DNA of 64,000 bases from Pectinophora gossypiella (taxonomy: Eukaryota > Arthropoda > Insecta > Lepidoptera > Gelechiidae), in NCBI RefSeq assembly GCF_024362695.1, contig NC_065404.1, positions 12,936,604 through 13,000,603 on the forward strand, given 5' to 3'. This document shows, one piece after another, positions 45,000-56,739 of the stretch. Within the stretch, counting starts at the first letter, position 1; the number at the start of each line of letters is the position of its first letter. The notes under the pieces are model-generated. The model worked only from the letters and a program-made list of their open reading frames with translations. It ran no database searches and was not told the origin of the DNA. The translations under genes and the position numbers were made by a program.

Positions 45000-45640
45000 C
45001 TCTTTCGGCCGGTATTTAGATTATAATTGCTGATCGCGCCCTTGAACATAGACATTTTTTCTTAACTTTTAGATAGCTGGTATCCTTAGCTCAGTAAGAA
45101 TATAATTATTATTCAACATACAGTGATACAGGCAACTAGGTAGATAAAAAAATAAAATAAAATATTTTTTATTTTTTCTCCAGTATTTTACAATATCGAA
45201 ATTGTGGCCCTCCCAGTAAGCAATTTAATATGCTCGTATTGGGAGTGACCACGCTGCTTCTGAGGGTTACAATATATAAATACTTAACTTAAAAATAAAA
45301 TAAAGTGAAAAGAAGAACAAAAAAGTGACTAAACTGGCTGCTACGTCATTAAACACGACCAGCCTACTTCATCCCACAAATCACTTTTTAAAAAACTCAA
45401 TTCGACTTCGGTGACATTTTGTACCTGTTGGCACAATTAATGAGAGGGCAGCCACGGCCATATTTAACAGCATTCGATAAATCATATCGGCAAGATTGAT
45501 GCGCCGACCGAAAGGGAAACGATTTGATTTGTGAGCGAGCGAGTGACAATAGGATGACGTCACGGCCCCGCCCGACCTGCTGAATGCTGAGCCATTGTAT
45601 CGCTACAGACAGATCTTCAATGTAAACGATAAATATCGAT
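45000..45640. other. No gene seen
   Basis: Contains A/T-runs resembling a minus-strand LINE tail at about 45150-45290, otherwise unassigned. Confidence 0.35.
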
Positions 45641-45694
45641 ATTAAATACCAAAGGTCTATATATAAAACAGCCTGACACTAGACATTCTTTTCC

Positions 45695-46163
45695 TATACC
45701 TAAAGGTTGCCTGGAAGAGATTGCTACCTTAGCAATAAGGCCGCCTGTTATACTATCTAACTGATCTTCTTCTATCATGTGGGTTTTGAGGTGGAGTACC
45801 AACCTCATCAACCCTTGTGTCAGGGTTACTATTGAGCCGCCAAAGGCCCCTGACATGGCCCATGTAACGATGTTAGTATACATCAGAAAGTAGTAACCGG
45901 GACCAACGGCTTAACGTGCCTTCCGAAGCACGGATCATCTTACTTTCGGACAATCAGGTGATCATCCAGTAATGTCCTAAGCAAACTAGGGACCACAAAG
46001 TAATGTTTCTGATTCCCACCGGGAATCGAACCCGGGACCTCCGGATCGTGAGGCCAACGCTGAACCACTGGACTACGGAGGTCGTTATCTAATTGATTAT
46101 AATTGTTTATTTTTAATATTTATTATAAGTTCAATAAAGAGTTTTTGTATTGTATTGTATTGT
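45695..46163 (+). repeat. LINE 3' tail split by a SINE
   Basis: The left half (45695-45765, CCTGGAAGAGATTGCTACCT ... AAGGCCGCCTGTT) resumes at 46098 and ends with AATAAAG and GTATT units. The family A SINE at 45766-46085 sits between the halves. Confidence 0.7.
45766..46085 (-). mobile_element. tRNA-derived SINE, family A (full length)
   Basis: Complete minus-strand copy with the shared core at about 45900-45930. Target duplications tatctaactgat (45754-45765) and tatctaattgat (46086-46097), 11 of 12 matching. Inserted into a LINE 3' tail. Confidence 0.88.
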
Positions 46164-46165
46164 AA

Positions 46166-46454
46166 TCATCACCAGCCCATTAACGTCCCCACTGCTGGGG
46201 CACGGGCCTTCCCTATGGATGGATAGGGAGATCGGGCCTTAAACCATCACGCGGGCCCAGTGCGGATTGATGGTTATTAACGACTGCTAATGCAGCCGGG
46301 ACCAACGGCTTAACGTGCCTTCCGAAGCACGGAGGAGCTCGAGATGAAAACTTTTTTTTTGTGGTCACCCATCCTATGACCGGCCTTTGCGAAAGTTGCT
46401 TTACTTCAACAATCGCAGACCGAGCGCGTTAACCGCTGCGCCACCGAGCTCCTC
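46166..46454 (-). mobile_element. SINE family B (tRNA/5S-like head)
   Basis: Minus-strand copy of the family at 47931. The head at the right end reads GAGGAGCTCGGTGGCGCAGC on the complement, the shared core lies at 46297-46332, and the 3' end is at the left. Exact 12-bp target duplications attgtattgtaa at 46154-46165 and 46455-46466; the target was the GTATT tail of the LINE. Confidence 0.9.
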
Positions 46455-46530
46455 ATTGTATTGTAAACATAGGTATAATTCCCCGTGATTTCTCCAAACA
46501 AGTAATAAAACTCATAAAAGACATAAGCTT

Positions 46531-46613
46531 ACGGATGACTACATCCCAATCGGGGTAGTCAAAGGTACATCCATCGCTAGATGAACTAAGTGAAACTTAC
46601 CGAGCTTCCTCTT
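46531..46613 (+). repeat. Dispersed repeat F, partial
   Basis: ACTACATCCCAATCGGGGTA and GTACATCCATCGCTAGATG match the start of repeat F. Confidence 0.55.
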
Positions 46614-46619
46614 AGAAAA

Positions 46620-47250
46620 ACTCTTGCGAAGTACATAAGTACTACAAATACAAATATACTTTATTGCACCAAAATAAAAAGAATTATTACAAAAAGACTC
46701 AAAAATTACTCATTTTTCAGTGAGGTTTTTCTGTGGTCCACTGTTATAATTTTAAAATTTATTTTTGTTCAGTTAATAAGCGAAATCACCTCTTAAACTT
46801 CTTCCACAAAATACTTGTACATTATTAGCCAGACAGATGTAAAATCTTAGCTTAACATTAGTAATTTTATTTACACGTCATATTAATACGATGACGAGAA
46901 AATAATTTCTAGAAATTTCATTAAAATTCCGCTTCGTCAAGTCCGAAGGCGATTCATAGGGTTGCCACTGGATATAATAATAATAAATGTTTATTTGACC
47001 AAAAATAACAAGTTACAGAATTTCTTACTACATTTTGACATTACAAAAGATACGCTTTGCCCCCGTTAAACTAGGTTTACCTGTGCCTTAGAAAGCAGTG
47101 TTCGACCATAGTAGTCATGTTGTGACAATACTGAGAATAAAAAAAATATATTTACTCAGTGGACTGTATATCCCTGGTCTCATTGCGTGTTTGGGGTAAA
47201 TACCTATTTATAACTATGTCAAGATACCTACCTACATGCCTTCGATCACA
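46620..47250. other. No gene seen
   Basis: Includes two short minus-strand T-rich LINE-like tails (about 46645-46700 and 46975-47030). Confidence 0.35.
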
Positions 47251-47254
47251 TCAA

Positions 47255-47350
47255 ATCAAATACACTCTATAGCATAGAACTTAATTTTAACAATCAGACG
47301 TAATACATGAATACAGTACAATTTGGGCGGCCTCATTAATCCAGAGCAAT
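47255..47350 (-). repeat. LINE 3' tail
   Basis: Reverse complement of 21062-21162 (ATCAAATCAAATACACTCTA ... GTACAATTTGGGCGGCCTC). Confidence 0.6.
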
Positions 47351-47462
47351 TTCTTCCAGACAACCACTACCAGGAAACAAACATTTACTAAACTTGGACG
47401 CGGGATGGTGCAGCAAGAAATAAATAAAAGCAAACTAAAGTTTAGACTTGGTTTAACAACTG

Positions 47463-47615
47463 TTCTTCTTCTAATATGTGAGTTGTGAGGAAGATTAGCA
47501 AGCTCAGCTACCCTTTATTGAGCCGCCAAACGCTCCTGACGTAGCTCATGCAACCATTGCATACTAGACGAGACCAATGGCTTAACGTGCCTTCCAAAGC
47601 TCGGATCTTCTTAGA
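47463..47615 (-). repeat. SINE family A fragment
   Basis: Reversed tail and core (GAGCCGCCAAACGCTCC, CCAATGGCTTAACGTGCC) without a head. Confidence 0.62.
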
Positions 47616-47930
47616 TTGTATGTATTGATTCACATATTTTTTTTGTTATTAAATTTCAAATAGTATTTTTTACCTAGCAGCCCTGTGAAATAAGAAGGGC
47701 CTGAGGTGTAGAGACGCAGGCGGGGAGTGCGGGTCGGATTTGTCGCCGTCCGGAAACGGCGCGGAATTCATTTGGGCGTAATAGGTTTCCTGCGTGCGTC
47801 CGGGGCCGTCCGTCGTCCGGCACGCAACGGAAGCAGTAGCGCAGGCGGAGAAATTGAGGAATTTAGGAGGATCGAGGAAAGAAGGAGATTTAAGTAAGTC
47901 TTAAAATTGTCTTTATATTGGGGATGTCTT

Positions 47931-48222
47931 GAGGAGCTCGGTGGCGCAGCGGTAAACGCGCTCGGTCTGCGATTGTTGAAGTAAAGCAAGTTTCGCAAAG
48001 GTCGGTCATAGGATGGGTGACCACAATAAAAAAAGTTTTCATCTCGAGCTCCTCCGTGCTTCGGAAGGCACGTTAAGCCGTTGGTCCCGGCTGCATTAGC
48101 AGTCGTTAATAACCATCAATCCGCACTGGGCCCGCGTGATGGTTTAAGGCCCGATCTCCCTATTCATCCATAGGGAAAGCCCGTGTCCCAGCAGTGGGGA
48201 CGTTAATGGGCTGATGATGATG
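47931..48222 (+). mobile_element. SINE family B (tRNA/5S-like head)
   Basis: Starts GAGGAGCTCGGTGGCGCAGC with a tRNA-type A box TGGCGCAGCGG (47942-47952). It then has GAAGTAAAGCAA (47978-47989) and GGATGGGTGACC (48011-48022), the 5S rRNA A-box and C-box words in 5S spacing. The shared core is at 48054-48090 and the tail ends GATGATGAT. Flanked by attggggatgtctt (47917-47930) and attggggatgtcctt (48223-48237). Best reference copy of family B here. Confidence 0.9.
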
Positions 48223-48296
48223 ATTGGGGATGTCCTTAAAAAAGTTTTAGTGTCTAATTAAAAAATGTGTAAAATTATGAATGCCTGATTGCTGAA

Positions 48297-48338
48297 TGCT
48301 ATAGACTCTGCTTACCTCGGCGTGAGTTTATGTATGTT
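48297..48338 (+). repeat. Short RTE-like LINE 3' end relic
   Basis: Matches only the last ~40 bases of the block above (TAGACTCTGCTTACC through GTGAGTTTATGTATG), with an internal deletion. Confidence 0.5.
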
Positions 48339-48344
48339 AAGAAA

Positions 48345-50635
48345 GTCTTAGAAGTCAAAATATTGATGCAAAATACATTTCGGCATAACATGTTTGCTGC
48401 GAGTGCGTACGTCTGTCACACAAAGGAAGCTACAGAATCACAAGAAGGAATTTAGGTGAATCGAAATCAAAATATTGATTTGGAATCTTCGCTTTGCTCG
48501 TATCAATGGTTCTGAACAACAAGAAACCATAATTTCAAATCTCAAATATATTTTTTGTCCCTCATACAAAATGTACTATCATAGGTAAGTAAACTTAATG
48601 ATTTATACGGCCATGTTTAGAATCATAAGCACATTGGATGAAGAAAAAACCTATATACTTACAAAGTTTGTATATAAGTAAATAAGTAACCACGACATAA
48701 AAAGATGAACGTGCACACATTACAATAAAATGCCATTTAAACAAAAAACATTTCACGAATTCCAAATTCAACAATACTTACAACACCTTCAAAAATCATT
48801 TTTCCTAGAAAGTCATGACCTTTAGCAGAACGAAATACATTTTGCAAAATAAACTTCAATTCCAACTTCTCAGAGGCGAGTTTCATTAAAACTTGCGTGA
48901 CGTGTCATTAAGTCTCAGCTCACAATTATTAATATTCCAATCATAATACCGCTAGAAGCAAAGACGTGTTAAATAAATTTAGAGAATAATTTTGGGAAAA
49001 CTTTTCCTTTGCGACAAAATTTTGTTGTTTAATCTCGCCGGCACACGTGTCAGGCTTCTAAGAAACAATTCTCGCCTTATTTGGCTCATAATACATAACA
49101 GTGGGGCAGCCTTGCCAGTGCAAGTTCTGCTACTATGTACCGCACAATGGAAAGTGATCCGGAGGTCACAGGGGCACTGACATTATGTTCGGACAACCTT
49201 TCATTCACACACACTCTATTTGCGTCCATACGTATTTTAGTTAATTGTTGCTAAACACCTACAGGTATTAATGACCCTTCCATGAAGTCGTTCTCTGTAT
49301 TATTCCATTCATTCACCTTTGCGTCGCGGTCCGCCAAGACACAAAACTAATCCACTCAGTACACTTATTCCATTAGATATATGGAATGAAAGCAAAATGG
49401 CATCCATTATGCAAAACAAGCTGTCTATCCCAAACATATTCCAACCCCTCCATTACGTGCGAGTATACATACATAAAACAAAACCCAACAACTCGTGAAC
49501 CAGTTTAAAAATAAAAATAAAATAAAATACAACGCGATTTGCGTTCAAGAGAGCGAAAAATAAAATAACACGGCGTAGGCGCTGCGCCCGGGGCGCGGGG
49601 CGTAATTTCTGAGATATTTCATATTTTAGCCGTAGCCGCTGGCGTTACTACGCGACGTAGACGCTCGTAGCATAGCTACGCCGTAGTCTCACAGTGAAAT
49701 TGCTGTATTTTCGCCAACTTTTCAGACGTATCATGTATACGATTCTGCAGTTAGTTACGAATTAATACGAAAAAAATTCGCTTTTAACTCTTATAATTAT
49801 CATAGACATAATTTACAAACGTAAATAGTTTCTTTTTATTTGTTTATTCTAAGTTATGAATACGTAGCGAGTTTTAAAACTATAATATTATTATGAATAT
49901 TCACGATAATGCATGCATATTTAAGAAATTGTGTTCACACATGAAATATATTATTATATTCCCAACAACATTTGGCAGGGATAAAAATGTAGTACAACAT
50001 GAGAACACGAAGGGAGGCGCTGTTACCTCGGGCAGATCGCGACATATGTACCGCTCATGTAACGTTTATTACCGCGGCGCTGAAACACGGACTCATACTG
50101 AAACTTGACTCGAGATGGCTGTCGGAACAGATGTTCTGTCGAACATTCTCTTTTTAAATACGTCACACATACATACCACACACACATATAGCTAGACATA
50201 ACTCACGCGCGCAATAATCAACTACGATGGGGATTGTAATAATATTATAGAATGTGGAAAATGTTCATTAAAAAAAAAACATAACAACAACATTATATTC
50301 AGTCCTTGTCGTATCCGACAACGGCGATCTCAGTCTCTTCGCTCGTGTGCTCGAATGTGACTGACAAAGCCAAACTTTGTTCTGAAAACCCGGTCACATT
50401 GGAGGCAGAATAGCTATCCATCCAAGTTGAAAGTGTAGCTATAGATGGGTTTGGGACGATTCTCGCGTGTTTGGCGTTTTTCGTCGAGCTCTTTCAGACT
50501 AAAAAAACATTTAATAAACAATTGAAAATGTGGAAAATTCTCTATTTTTTCTCTTTCAACAATTATACATAACCATATACAAACCAAACACTCACTAGAG
50601 CTGTTAAAACTTAACATATTCATGTGAAACGAGTC
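48345..50635. other. No gene seen; mostly unique sequence
   Basis: A short GC patch with CTACG/CGTAG words in both orientations is at 49560-49700. No gene or named repeat. Confidence 0.4.
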
Positions 50636-50641
50636 ACTTCG

Positions 50642-50719
50642 ACGTGCCGTCAAGTTGTCAAGTACTCGGCACGAACTAGCACGTATGCCACGTACTACAC
50701 TTCACGTGGCGGGGACGTG
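50642..50719. promoter_or_regulatory. Cluster of CACGT/ACGTG sites
   Basis: ACGTG at 50642-50646, CACGT at 50680-50684 and 50689-50693, the palindromic E-box CACGTG at 50703-50708, and ACGTG at 50715-50719. This is the core bound by bHLH and bHLH-PAS factors in animals. Function is inferred only from motif density. Confidence 0.4.
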
Positions 50720-50881
50720 GCGTTTGCACGCGTGTTACACGAATCATGATGTCACATGTTAGTGAACATGTACCGTCACGCCATGAGCTCAATGTTGTGG
50801 AAATGTTGATATTTGAAGCTTAATTCATTTCATCAATAAATTCTAAACCATATCAAAAGTCTAACTAAGGGAAGGGAAGAC

Positions 50882-50990
50882 TGCCCTCAAGATCATGCTC
50901 AATTCTCTGTTTTATATGAGAACTGTTACATTGACATGATCTTGAGGGCAATCTCGAAGCTGAGATTAGTTTATTAATACCACCCTATAT
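50882..50990. repeat. Dispersed repeat G with 16-bp hairpin
   Basis: A perfect inverted repeat, TGCCCTCAAGATCATG / CATGATCTTGAGGGCA (50882-50897 and 50935-50950). The downstream part (CTCGAAGCTGAGATTAGTTT) is shared with 23655-23692. MITE-like. Confidence 0.55.
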
Positions 50991-50999
50991 CCAACCAAA

Positions 51000-52620
51000 T
51001 CTAAAAAAAAACAAAACTCTAAAAACATAATCGAAAATACCAACCCGACAAACGTCTATTCCTTTTAGCATAAACTAAAAACCACCATAAACCAAACCGC
51101 AAACGTACTTAAATCGCAAAGTTACATCAGCATTACTCACAACAAAATTCATCGCGCGAGTTAAACCCAGATATTAATCTTGCAAGCGCTGGATTCGCCA
51201 TTTTGCGCCTAAATATGATAAACTTTCCCCAAATTTCTTCACGGACCCCCCTTCCTTGAAGAATGCCCAGTGCCTCCTAGGGGTGGTTGGGGGTGTCTTA
51301 CGGCCCTGCTTTTAAACTAAGCTCGTTAATTAATTACAGCCAAGTCGACTGCGAGGGTACTGCCTTATATAGCGCTATGTGCCAATTTAATATTGCACTG
51401 CCGCTATGTAGCTGTCTTGGGCGTTATTAAAATTATTATGAGTGTTATAATTTTTATAGTACTTTAGTGTGTTTAAGTAATAAAATTTAGTTGAGTAAAA
51501 CTGATTCCGATAAACTAGCGCACCAACTCAATAACTACCATAAACTAAAACGAGAGTTGAAATTACCTAATCTAGTTTGAACTAGTAAATTCCGGCGAAC
51601 ACTAAACGTCGGTCGGAGTACTAAATCAAAGATTATTCGTAATTTATTAATTAGGAGCGCGGGTCGAGGAACATTGGCCTCGAATATTTCCCGCTTTGTA
51701 ATTAATTGCTAGTAAATTCGCCCCAATTTGAATCCGGCTAGCGAGTCCGTAAGAAACTTACGAGGTATATAAGACTTAAGGGCTGGGCCGTCCGGAAGGA
51801 GGGTAAAATGGCGCATGGCGGTGAGGGCGCGACCCTCCCGGCGCGGGGAGGGACGGACGTGAGATTTACTCTAAGTAATTGCAGTAATAAACACGCAAAT
51901 ATATCACGACGGGTAATGAGAGGAAGCGCCCGAAATTGCCGACGCAAATTGCGTGTGTGAGATAAGCCCGTTTTTTAGGGTTCTGCTCTGAAAATTGCTG
52001 AAAGAAATCTTATATAATTTCCGGCTTTTTGTAGACCCGCATAGCCGCTTTAAAAAATAATTTTATTCTTCCCCTGCTATGTACGTTTGCTACCATAAAT
52101 AGTAACTATTGAAAAATCTTTTCTAACTCGTTTTATTGGTTCAACGTGTCTATACGAAATTCTTAATATACCAATTACCTATTGTCAAGTTTAAACGATA
52201 AACTTACAATTTAAGATTATAACTAATTAAAACATTAAGTTTTAAACAAACGCACTTATAAAAGCTACGGAACCATATCATAGATATGTTCAATACACAC
52301 TTTTTTAAAGAAAAGACGTTGATTTTTTGGCCATGGCTCTTTGTTTTTGACGTTTCCTCGTTCCAAAAGAAATTCGTTGAAGATAACTTTTTTGAAGCGT
52401 AAAGTTAATTTCTGTTTGGGTAGATAAGCCAAAATGGGATTTCGTTATAAAATGGATATTGGTATGATAAAAACATTACCTAAATAAACAATATTACAAT
52501 AAATTACAAAATCTCTTTTAATTTAGATAACAATTAAAAAATAATACTGCGCGTATAGAATGGTAACTCCTCGTTCCGCACCATTCGATTCGTATGCCGA
52601 CCTAAATTTACCTTACCCCG
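51000..52620. other. No gene seen; unique sequence with homeodomain-type motifs
   Basis: 51620-51960 mixes TAATTAATTG/TTAATTAGG words with a GC-rich patch (51775-51865). No exon was recognised. Confidence 0.4.
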
Positions 52621-52626
52621 TTTGGA

Positions 52627-52765
52627 TCTTCATCACTAATTTAAGAGCCACGCTCTTGTCGATGTAGCATTTTCCATGCTACTTTTTAGGGAAAAATAGG
52701 GCAGTGGTTTCCCTCCTGCCTTCCGCCCCGCAGTATTCTGTCTGACGCGAGATGGCGCTTAGAGT
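52627..52765 (-). repeat. Dispersed repeat I (LINE-like 3' end)
   Basis: CACGCTCTTGTCGATGTAGC, GGGCAGTGGTTTCCCTCCTG, GCAGTATTCTGTCTGACGC; same family as 35478 and 54668. Confidence 0.6.
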
Positions 52766-52769
52766 AGTA

Positions 52770-53505
52770 TATTTTAAAGTCGTAATAGGACTCCTGTCCT
52801 CCGCCTCTGAATAGTACCGACAGTTACTGCTGCCCGCTATCAGGTTCCAGGTTACATCCCCTGTGACTCGCTTCTTTCGTCCTGTATTGCCGTTTGGGTC
52901 TTACTTTAGTCTTATAAGGCCCTAAGCTGCTAAGGAGTAAGAAGGATAGCACGCTGTTTGTGTCTCGCTTGTATTTATGCGTTAGGCGGCACATAGTAAT
53001 GATATTTTTGTATGGAGTGTCCGGGGTATGCTATTAGCCAACTCATTCGCCAGTTATCGCTGTTCATAATAGATAGAGACAAAAAGAGAGTGTCCCGTTG
53101 AAAGTTGGCGGTTGGCAGGTAGTGTCCAGTCTACCGTCAACTTATTTAAATGTTAGTTTCATGTCGGACGCTCTACGAGTTTATTATAAGTTTGTCCCGC
53201 AAGGTCCTAATATCCACTTTAAATTGTTGTGTCTGATGTTATAACACAAGCTTAGAAAATATATTTACTCACACCACAGACCACATCATCATTTACCATC
53301 AGGTAAGATTGTGGTTATACGCGACCCTATTTCATTTAAAAAGAAAACACAAATAATCAAAGACAATTTGCAGGCACTGTTGATATGAAATCCTAAGATA
53401 GAATGATAAACATTATGGTGAGGGCATCGACTTATCACATATAACAATTGACCATCATGTTAGAAAGGATCCCTGTGTCGGATTTTACGAATTGTATCCA
53501 TTATT
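52770..53505. other. No gene seen
   Basis: Contains GTATGGAGTGTCCGGGGTA (about 53010-53030), a word also found near 7808 in the inverted-repeat element (GTATGAAGTGTCCGGGGTG), so an old copy may lie here. Confidence 0.35.
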
Positions 53506-53510
53506 GCATT

Positions 53511-53562
53511 AAATGCTACACCGTCAAGAGCGTGGCTCTTAAATTGATGATGATGATGATCC
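53511..53562 (+). repeat. Repeat I 3' end relic
   Basis: AATGCTACACCGTCAAGAGC, GTGGCTCTTAAATTG and a GATGAT run: the plus-strand 3' end of repeat I. Confidence 0.5.
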
Positions 53563-53564
53563 AT

Positions 53565-54330
53565 TATTGAGAAAACTAGCTAAACGTGCTTTCCCACCCT
53601 CCTTTCATCCCGTTAAGGTATGATTTCGGAGATAAAAAATATCTTATGTTTTTTTTGGATATCAAATTATCGCCATATGGAACTTTATTTACATCAGTTA
53701 AGCGGTTTAAGCGTAAAAAGGTAACATACAGACCGACAAAGTTACTTACGAATTTATAATATTACTTAGTATGGTTTTCAGAAGTTGACGACTTCATTAT
53801 CTGTTCTGCCTAGAACGGCGACGTAAGTCTCTGTAGACAACTTTGCCAAAGTTTCTCACTTTCGAATTTGCGATACAGTTTCAGTGACTACGTGTTATAA
53901 GTATAGCTGTTGCGTACATTGATAAACATATGCTTGCAACCTATTCTGAAAAGGTAAGAGTTCTAAAGAGAACAGAGTTCTAAAACGAGTTCTGAAAAGC
54001 AGAGATACCAATAGTATGAAAACGCCACATTTATCGCAGGTAAATAAATAGTTACTACGAAACTTTCACCAAGACTTTTAAGGTTTGTAGTCATGAATCG
54101 TAATATACATGAAACGCAAATCATCACTACTGAATTATCCATATATGTATGTAGATGTTCTTTTAAATCCGTACAAGTATCATACAATCAGATGAACTAT
54201 TTTTGGGACCAGATAATTTAAACAGCATACGCCATATTGCTACTCAACTGTTCTAGAGGTATAACTACGTGTTTAAACAAGCCCTTAACCTAGTTATCAA
54301 AACTGTCTAACTACCCCAAAAACTTTCTAA
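53565..54330. other. No gene seen
   Basis: Unique AT-rich sequence. Confidence 0.35.
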
Positions 54331-54333
54331 CTA

Positions 54334-54636
54334 GCGGCCTCCGTGGTCCAGTGGTTGAGCGTTGGACTCACGATCCGGAGGTCCCGGGTTCGAATCCAGA
54401 TGGGGACATATCGATGATGGGGACATATATATAGGATCACCTGATTGTCCGAAAATAAGATGATCCCTGCGTCGGAAGGCACGTTAAGCCGTTGGTCCCG
54501 GTTATTACTTACTGATGTAAGTAAGTAGTCGTTACATGAGTCATATCAGGGGCCTTTGGCGGCTAAATAATAACCATGACACCAGGGCTGATGAGATTGG
54601 TAATTCAACTCACAACCCATACGATAAAAGAAGGCT
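54334..54636 (+). mobile_element. tRNA-derived SINE, family A, rearranged inside
   Basis: Good A box TGGTCCAGTGG (54344-54354) and perfect B box GGTTCGAATCC (54387-54397). Just after the head, ATGGGGACATAT is duplicated in place of the usual CACAAAAATTACTTTGTG block, so it carries an internal deletion with a small duplication. Flanks ctaccccaaaaac / ctaccccaaagaaac look like an aged target duplication. Confidence 0.83.
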
Positions 54637-54667
54637 ACTACCCCAAAGAAACATTTACCACTTTTTC

Positions 54668-54785
54668 TTCATCACTAATTTTATAGCCACTCTCTTGTCG
54701 ATGTAGCATTCTCCATGGTACATTTCTAAGGAAAAATAGAGCAGTGGTTTCCCTTTTGCCTTCCACCCGGCAGTACTCTGACGTG
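54668..54785 (-). repeat. Dispersed repeat I (LINE-like 3' end)
   Basis: CACTCTCTTGTCGATGTAGC and AGCAGTGGTTTCCCTTTTGC; same family as 35478 and 52627. Confidence 0.58.
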
Positions 54786-54789
54786 AACC

Positions 54790-56109
54790 ACCGTGACTTC
54801 TGAAAATTTTGAAAACATTTTCACTCGTCCAACTTACGAAACGAGCTGCGCATACTAATACCGCGGACCTGGCAGTACGCAATTTCCTTAAACAACAAAA
54901 CAAGTCGCGACACAAGCGATACCGCATTAATTATTCGCCGAGACAAGAAAGGGGCGGCCCATTTCCAATATTTATGTGTTGTCGATGACTGGCGAAAATA
55001 TCGAGCGTCGACTCCTTTTTAAAACGCGAAGAAAGGCGGGAGAAAGGCCGAGGCCGAGGGAAACCTGGCGTTCTTAATGCACAAACACCACTCTGCCTCA
55101 CCTGCCTTCCTTGATTTATTGGACGGCTTTGTTCGCCCTCGTTACAAGCTTGTTGTTGCGTTTTTAATTTATTTCCTTGGCGAAATTTTGCGCGTTAATA
55201 TTTAGTTAGATAATAACGGTGTAATGGAAGGAAATCGCGGCGATGAGTCTCGCTTGTGCTTTTCTTGGCTTTTTGGCTCGCGTTGGATTCCTAAATTACT
55301 TAAATGTAAATTTTATCGTGTTTTTATTTATAAACGGAGAAAACAGATACTTCAAAACACTCCGAACTCAAGATTTCCCAAGAAGTTGCACGACTACCCG
55401 TGATGTTTCCGTACAACGAAGTCGATTAATATTTGTGATCGAATGCGACTCTCGAAGTTGACACTTTGAGTGTTGCATATTCTAAATACCATACTATAAT
55501 TAAATATGAATTCGTCTATTACTAAAGCCACTACCAAATAGGCTCGCAACAGCATAACAAGAATACACCGACATCAATTCACTGCGCAATACAGGGTGTC
55601 TAAAATACGTTCCACATTTGTTCTAAATTCCAGTGTTGGCTGCACCGTCGGCGGCAATGGCCCATGAATGAATGCGAAATGCCGTCGACACAGTCGGACG
55701 CATCGATGACCCAACCAAATAGATGCCTTGTTTGATTTTCCGCATAGAATTACTTCTTAGTAAACTATTTTGCGTGATGCGTGATTAAAAATAAGATAAA
55801 CTAAAAGCAATTGGTCTGTAGTTATGTACTTTTGTTTCTTTTTTTTTTAGTTTTAGTAGCTTAGTTTATTGTTAAGTTTTTGTAAATATTTATATTACTA
55901 ATGAACAAAAAATATCATTTTATTAAATGAAAAAACAATCAATTACTTCATTTTTAATTTACTAAGTATGTATAAAATACATGGGTGCATCTTTAAAAGT
56001 GACTAGAATTAATTCTGTCAATTTGCCGAGGTGTAGGGAATTGCGTTAATTGGCTCATTAAAAATCCAAGTCCTCGAAAGGTCACGGAAGCAGTCGCGAT
56101 TGGCCGAAC
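54790..56109. other. No gene seen
   Basis: Unique sequence with a GC-richer patch at 55020-55100. No exon was recognised. Confidence 0.35.
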
Positions 56110-56205
56110 TATGTCTATAAGGCCGCCTGTTGTGCTTTTCTGTATATGTTGTCCTATTATATTGTGTACATTGTGCTTAATAAAGTATTTTATCTATCTA
56201 TCTAT
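56110..56205 (+). repeat. LINE 3' tail
   Basis: AAGGCCGCCTGTTGTGCTTT ... GTGCTTAATAAAGTATTTTA and a TATC run. Confidence 0.55.
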
Positions 56206-56739
56206 GTCTGTCCTGTTTAACAAATGTATTACACAGATGTCATTTGTATGTTATTAGGAGTCTAGAGGCTGTGCCGCCGATGGTCGGACGCGACCGATTG
56301 TCGGCACGACTCATTGCCGATTCAACGGCGCTCGCAAATTCGCGACCCTGTATATATTTGCGGCCAATCTCGACACTTCTTGGAAATACAGATTGAGTCC
56401 ACAAAGCATTCAAATAGCACCAGATTGGTTTGGTAAATGTTTCGACAGCAAGCGTAAGGCCGTCTTGAAAGAGACGTATTAAACGTTAAAATGGAAGTAT
56501 AAATAAATATACCCAGAATAAATGTATTTTTAGGTTCTGGGAAACGAAGAAGCGGATTAAAGAAGACTAATTACAAGCAATGACATCATACAGGGAGTTT
56601 AAAAAGGCCACATTTAATACATTAATCTAAACAGCAATATTGTAATTTGACAAATTGGCTTATAAAAATAAATGCTCAATGCCAACAAACAAAATAGCAA
56701 TATTGCTTTTATAGATAAATTGCTTCAGTGTGGTAAGGA

